The notes under the pieces: generated by a model
The model's database searches: none
What the model was told of the DNA's origin: nothing
The model's input: the letters and a program-made list of their open reading frames with translations, nothing else
DNA from: Methyloversatilis universalis EHg5
GTDB lineage: Bacteria; Pseudomonadota; Gammaproteobacteria; Burkholderiales; Rhodocyclaceae
Direction of reading: 5' to 3'
DNA: 64,000 nt
Assembly: GCF_000378945.1 (NCBI RefSeq)
Contig: NZ_KB900539.1
Coordinates: forward strand, 551,241 to 615,240
Part shown: positions 60,775 through 64,000 of the stretch, piece by piece
Layout: each line of letters begins with the position of its first letter
Numbering within the stretch: the first letter of the stretch is position 1
Made by a program: the position numbers and the translations under genes

Positions 60775-61758
60775 ATGAGCGAATACGCTGTCCGCTTCCA
60801 CCGCACCGGTGGTCCCGAAGTGCTGCAGTACGAGGCGGTCGATCTGCCGCCGCCGGCGGCCGGCGAGGTGCGGGTGCGCAACCACGCGGTCGGCGTCAAT
60901 TTCATCGATATCTATCACCGCAGTGGCCTGTATCCGCTGCCGCTGCCGAGCGGACTGGGGCAGGAGGCGGCCGGTGTGGTCGAGGCGCTCGGTCCGGACG
61001 TGACCGGCATTGCGGTGGGTGACCGCGTGGCCTGCGCCAGCGGCCCGCTCGGCGCCTACGCCACTGCGCGCAACATGCCGGCGGACAAGCTGGTGGCGCT
61101 GCCGGACGGCATCGATTTCGAAACCGCGGCCGCGCTGATGCTGAAGGGCCTGACCGCGCACTACCTGCTGCGCCGCACCTGCCGGGTCGAGGCGGGCGAC
61201 GCGGTGCTCATCCACGCCGCTGCCGGCGGTGTCGGCCTGATCGCCTGTCAGTGGGCGCGCGCGCTCGGTGCCACCGTGATCGGCACCGTGAGCACGCCCG
61301 ACAAGGCGGAACTGGCGCGTGCCAATGGCTGCGAACACGTGCTCACCGGCGTGGCAGCGGCCGATCTGCCGGCACAGGTGCGTGCGCTGACCGGCGGGCG
61401 TGGCGTGCGGGTGGTGTATGACGGCGTCGGCCGCGACACCTTCATGGCGTCCATCGACAGCCTGGCGCCGATGGGCATGATGGTGAGCTATGGCAATGCG
61501 TCCGGTCCGGCACCGGCGATCGAACCGGGGCTGCTGGCGCAGAAGGGTTCGCTCTTCCTGACCCGTCCCACGCTGTTCCACTACATCGCCGCACGTGCCG
61601 ATCTGGTGGCGGCGGCCGACGAACTGTTCGCCCGCGTGCTCGACGGCACGATACGGATCAACGTTCGGCAGCGTCATGCGTTGCAGCAGAGTGCCCGTGC
61701 ACATGAAGAGCTGGCGGCCCGCCGCACCACCGGTTCGACCATTCTGCTGCCGCAGTGA
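60775..61758 (+). CDS. qor: NADPH:quinone oxidoreductase (zeta-crystallin type)
   Basis: A 327-residue zinc-free MDR protein beginning MSEYAVRFHRTGGPEVLQYE. The Qor features are the LPSGLGQEAAGVVEALG region and the NADPH-binding AAAGGVGLIACQWARALG. It reduces quinones, generally as a detoxifying enzyme. GGAAGG precedes the ATG, and TAGAAT (60729-60734) is a plausible -10 box. It is divergent from the ParA gene. Confidence 0.94.
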   Translation: MSEYAVRFHRTGGPEVLQYEAVDLPPPAAGEVRVRNHAVGVNFIDIYHRSGLYPLPLPSGLGQEAAGVVEALGPDVTGIAVGDRVACASGPLGAYATARNMPADKLVALPDGIDFETAAALMLKGLTAHYLLRRTCRVEAGDAVLIHAAAGGVGLIACQWARALGATVIGTVSTPDKAELARANGCEHVLTGVAAADLPAQVRALTGGRGVRVVYDGVGRDTFMASIDSLAPMGMMVSYGNASGPAPAIEPGLLAQKGSLFLTRPTLFHYIAARADLVAAADELFARVLDGTIRINVRQRHALQQSARAHEELAARRTTGSTILLPQ

Positions 61759-61828
61759 TTGCCGCCGTGACGAGGGGCCGGCTTCGCTGTCGGCCTTCTC
61801 CTTTCGGAGCCCTTTCGGAGCCATTCTG

Positions 61829-62167
61829 ATGAAGTTTCTGTTGTCGCTGCTCGCCTGCTGCTGCATGCTGTCTCCCGCCCTCGCGCAGACACCGGCGCAG
61901 GCGGGTTTCCTGAAGGCGGAAACCCGTCGCATCGACGAGCAGTTTGTCCGTCGCGTGGTCGAGATCACCCAGTTGCCTGCGTCGCAGGTGCGCGAGGCGA
62001 TGCCGGCTGCCGGCCGCATTACCGAGCCGTCGGCACGGGTGGCTGCGGCGATCGAGAAGCAGCTGGGCGAAGCGCTGACCGACGAGCAGAAGCAGGCGAT
62101 CGCGCAGGCCGACGAAGAACGTCGCGCTGCGCTGGCCGCCGCGCGCGTCGCTGCGAAGAACAGATAA
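61829..62167 (+). CDS. Small secreted hypothetical protein
   Basis: A 112-residue protein from the ATG at 61829. It has a signal peptide (about 1-20, SPALAQ) and a helical, Ala/Glu/Arg-rich mature part. Family unknown. It follows qor by 70 nt and precedes the SDR-like gene by 43 nt on the same strand. The charged helices resemble small periplasmic stress proteins, without a clear match. Confidence 0.7.
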   Translation: MKFLLSLLACCCMLSPALAQTPAQAGFLKAETRRIDEQFVRRVVEITQLPASQVREAMPAAGRITEPSARVAAAIEKQLGEALTDEQKQAIAQADEERRAALAAARVAAKNR

Positions 62168-62210
62168 GCACACGAAAAACACGCCGTTCGGCAGGTCGGG
62201 AGAAACGCGT

Positions 62211-62870
62211 ATGGGTTCCAAGGTGTGTGCCATCGTCGGCATGGGTTCCGAGGTCGGCGCCGCCGTCGCGCGCCGCTTTGCGGCCGAAGGCTATTGCGTG
62301 GCGATGATTTCGCGCGATGCCGGCAGGCTCGAACGCTATGAGCACGAACTGGCCGCACGCGGCGTGACCGCGCAAGGCTTCGTGGTCGATGCCGGCAGCG
62401 ACGAATCGCTGGTGTCGGCGATCGAGGCGATGCGTCAGGCCATGCCGCCGCCCGAAGTGCTGGTGTTCAATGCTTCGGTGCCGCGCGAAAGCGCGCCCTC
62501 GCTGCTCGACCCGGAAGCGCTGGCGTCCGATCTGCGGGTCGGCGTGCTCGGCGCACTGAGTGCGGCCCGTGCCGTGCTGCCGGCGATGCGCGCCGATGGC
62601 CACGGCAGCATTCTCTACACCGGCGGCGGTCTCGCCGTCGAGCCGGTTGCGGCGGCGGCCTCGCTGTCGGTGCAGAAGGCGGCGCTGCGCAATCTGGTGT
62701 TCAGCCTGCACCAGGAGCTGTCGCCGGCCGGCGTGCATGCGGCCATCGTCACCATTGCCGGCGTGCTGCGAGAAGGCAGCCTGCTTGATGCCGCCCGTGT
62801 GGCCGACGCTTTCTGGACGCTGCATTCGCAGCCGCCGGGTCAGTTCGCCCGCGAAATAGTATTGTCCTGA
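62211..62870 (+). CDS. SDR-fold protein lacking the catalytic Tyr
   Basis: A 219-residue Rossmann-fold protein with an N-terminal nucleotide-binding VGMGSEVGAAVA. It is shorter than usual SDR enzymes (about 250). The position of the catalytic Tyr-x-x-x-Lys reads L-S-V-Q-K, so the Tyr is missing while the Lys is kept. It is therefore either a non-oxidoreductase SDR relative or catalytically altered. Confidence 0.82.
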   Translation: MGSKVCAIVGMGSEVGAAVARRFAAEGYCVAMISRDAGRLERYEHELAARGVTAQGFVVDAGSDESLVSAIEAMRQAMPPPEVLVFNASVPRESAPSLLDPEALASDLRVGVLGALSAARAVLPAMRADGHGSILYTGGGLAVEPVAAAASLSVQKAALRNLVFSLHQELSPAGVHAAIVTIAGVLREGSLLDAARVADAFWTLHSQPPGQFAREIVLS

Positions 62871-62966
62871 GCCTATCCTGCCGGACGCGCCGCCCCGGGG
62901 GCGCGCGTTCGAGCCTGCAACCCCGAGCCTTCAACCCCGAGCCTTCTTCGCAACCCAAGCCATTCC

Positions 62967-63608
62967 ATGACCGAACGCGCGCTGCACAGCGTACTGATCG
63001 CCAATCCCAAGGGCGGTGCCGGCAAGAGCACCCTCGCCACCAATGTCGCCGGCCACTGGGCCACCCAGGGCGCGCGCGTCATGCTGGGGGACATCGACCG
63101 CCAGCAGTCGGCCCGCCACTGGCTGGCGATGCGTTCGCCGCTGCTGTCGCCGATTTCCACCTGGGACATCGAACCTGAACAGCCGGCGCGTCCGCCGCGC
63201 GGCACCACCCACGTCGTGCTCGACACGCCGGCCGGCCTGCGCGGCAAGCGGCTGGAAGCCATGCTGAAGATGGTGGACCGGGTGCTCATTCCGGTGCAGC
63301 CCTCGATCTTCGACATCCTCGCCACCGGCGATTTCCTGACCGAACTGGCTGAACACAAGCGGGTGGCCGCGAAGAAGGTGAAGATAGGCATCGTCGGCAT
63401 GCGGGTGGATACGCGCACCCGTGCGGCACAGGAACTGGAGCGCTTCTGCGCCGGGCTGGACCTGCCGGTGCTCACCTATCTGCGCAATTCGCAGCTCTAT
63501 GTGCAGGCAGCGGCGCACGGCATGACGATATTCGACTTGTCGCGGGCGCGCACCCTGCCGGACCGCGAACAGTGGCAACCCCTCATCGACTGGCTGGATT
63601 CCCCATGA
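62967..63608 (+). CDS. Second stand-alone ParA/MinD-like ATPase
   Basis: A 213-residue deviant Walker ATPase: KGGAGKST near the N terminus, LGDIDRQQSARHW and VVLDTPAGLRGKRL. Shorter than plasmid ParA, similar in size to the small orphan class (PpfA/ParC-like). No ParB is adjacent. Its stop overlaps the start of the flavin reductase gene (ATGA at 63605-63608), suggesting coupled translation. Confidence 0.9.
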   Translation: MTERALHSVLIANPKGGAGKSTLATNVAGHWATQGARVMLGDIDRQQSARHWLAMRSPLLSPISTWDIEPEQPARPPRGTTHVVLDTPAGLRGKRLEAMLKMVDRVLIPVQPSIFDILATGDFLTELAEHKRVAAKKVKIGIVGMRVDTRTRAAQELERFCAGLDLPVLTYLRNSQLYVQAAAHGMTIFDLSRARTLPDREQWQPLIDWLDSP

Positions 63609-64000
63609 CTACACGCAACGGCAAGACCCTGGCGGTCGTCCGCGACAGCTCCGAACTCGACGGCGCCAAGGCGCGCATCCTGGTATTCGCCGGCAGCACC
63701 CGCGAGGCCTCGTTCAACCGCCGGCTGGCCATGGCCGCCGCGCGTTCGATCGGGGAAGCGGGCGGCGAAGCCACGCTGATGGAACTGCGTGACCACCCGC
63801 TGCCGCTGTACGAAGGCGATCTGGAAGCGTCGGCCGGCCTGCCGCTGGGCGTGCGTCCGCTGAAGGAGCTGTTCAAGGCGCACGACGGCCTGTTCATCGC
63901 CTCGCCCGAGTACAACGGCTCGGTCAGTGCGGTGCTCAAGAACGCGCTGGACTGGGTGTCGCGCCCGGCCGGCGATGAAGCCGGCACCGTGCCCTACGCC
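63605..64000 (+). CDS. NADPH-dependent FMN reductase (partial at window end)
   Basis: At least 132 residues are present and the gene runs off the window edge. LVFAGSTREASFNRRLA is the FMN-phosphate loop, and SPEYNGSVSAVLKNALDWVSR is the family signature, so this is a flavodoxin-like FMN reductase of the ChrR/azoreductase type. It has an N-terminal extension of about 25 residues before the fold. The ATG overlaps the upstream ParA stop. Confidence 0.9.
   Translation, partial: MTTRNGKTLAVVRDSSELDGAKARILVFAGSTREASFNRRLAMAAARSIGEAGGEATLMELRDHPLPLYEGDLEASAGLPLGVRPLKELFKAHDGLFIASPEYNGSVSAVLKNALDWVSRPAGDEAGTVPYA

Overview
The window is about 64 kb of GC-rich chromosome (roughly two-thirds G+C in most genes) from a betaproteobacterium. 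The evidence is the PEP-CTERM anchored proteins, the rpsU-yqeY-dnaG-rpoD macromolecular-synthesis operon, QseE/G/F-type signalling genes and the codon use. A Rhodocyclales/Methyloversatilis-like methylotroph is my best guess, from general resemblance only.

Left host segment (1-21.57 kb). A YgjP-like zinc peptidase and glyoxalase I come first, then a small PEP-CTERM protein. A large hybrid histidine kinase follows, next to an HD-GYP response regulator, then a membrane-anchored TAXI binding protein. A complete RND efflux operon (adaptor, pump, outer-membrane channel) has a promoter carrying an AcrR/TtgR-like operator. Next are a bactofilin, a QseE-QseG-QseF-like kinase/lipoprotein/sigma-54 activator operon with a candidate sigma-54 promoter just downstream ahead of a BON-domain gene, an ODP-type metallo-beta-lactamase-fold protein, and a 697-residue secreted PEP-CTERM protein.

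Mobile segment (21575-30270). An 8.7-kb integrative element sits in a CAU-anticodon tRNA gene and is flanked by a perfect 50-bp direct repeat. It has a tyrosine integrase with paired arm-type sites at both ends, several orphan small genes, a small HTH protein and a fused archaeo-eukaryotic-type primase/SF3-like helicase. Immediately after the primase lies an iteron array with 14 copies of ACTCAC/GTGAGT in about 390 bp, probably the replication origin. Two coupled small genes and an oppositely oriented membrane protein with two zinc ribbons complete it. No capsid, terminase or conjugation gene is visible, so it looks like a replicating satellite or cryptic integrative element. It is the most novel part of the window.

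Right host segment (30.3-64 kb). A phosphodiesterase-like enzyme and a CBS protein precede the rpsU-yqeY-dnaG-rpoD operon. Then come tsaD, plsY, folB, ogt and a chalcone-isomerase-like protein. A Slam-like (type XI secretion) outer-membrane protein is followed by a FecR-domain protein that may be its cargo. A Kef-type antiporter, marC and proA follow, then the minus-strand cluster leuS-lptE-holA; leuS appears to carry a foreign-looking insertion in its editing domain. The right end holds a UvrD/Rep helicase, a Sel1 protein, a PGA-hydrolase-like enzyme, a periplasmic binding protein overlapping a PAS/GAF/GGDEF/EAL protein, two stand-alone ParA ATPases, quinone oxidoreductase, an SDR-like protein and a flavin reductase cut by the window edge.
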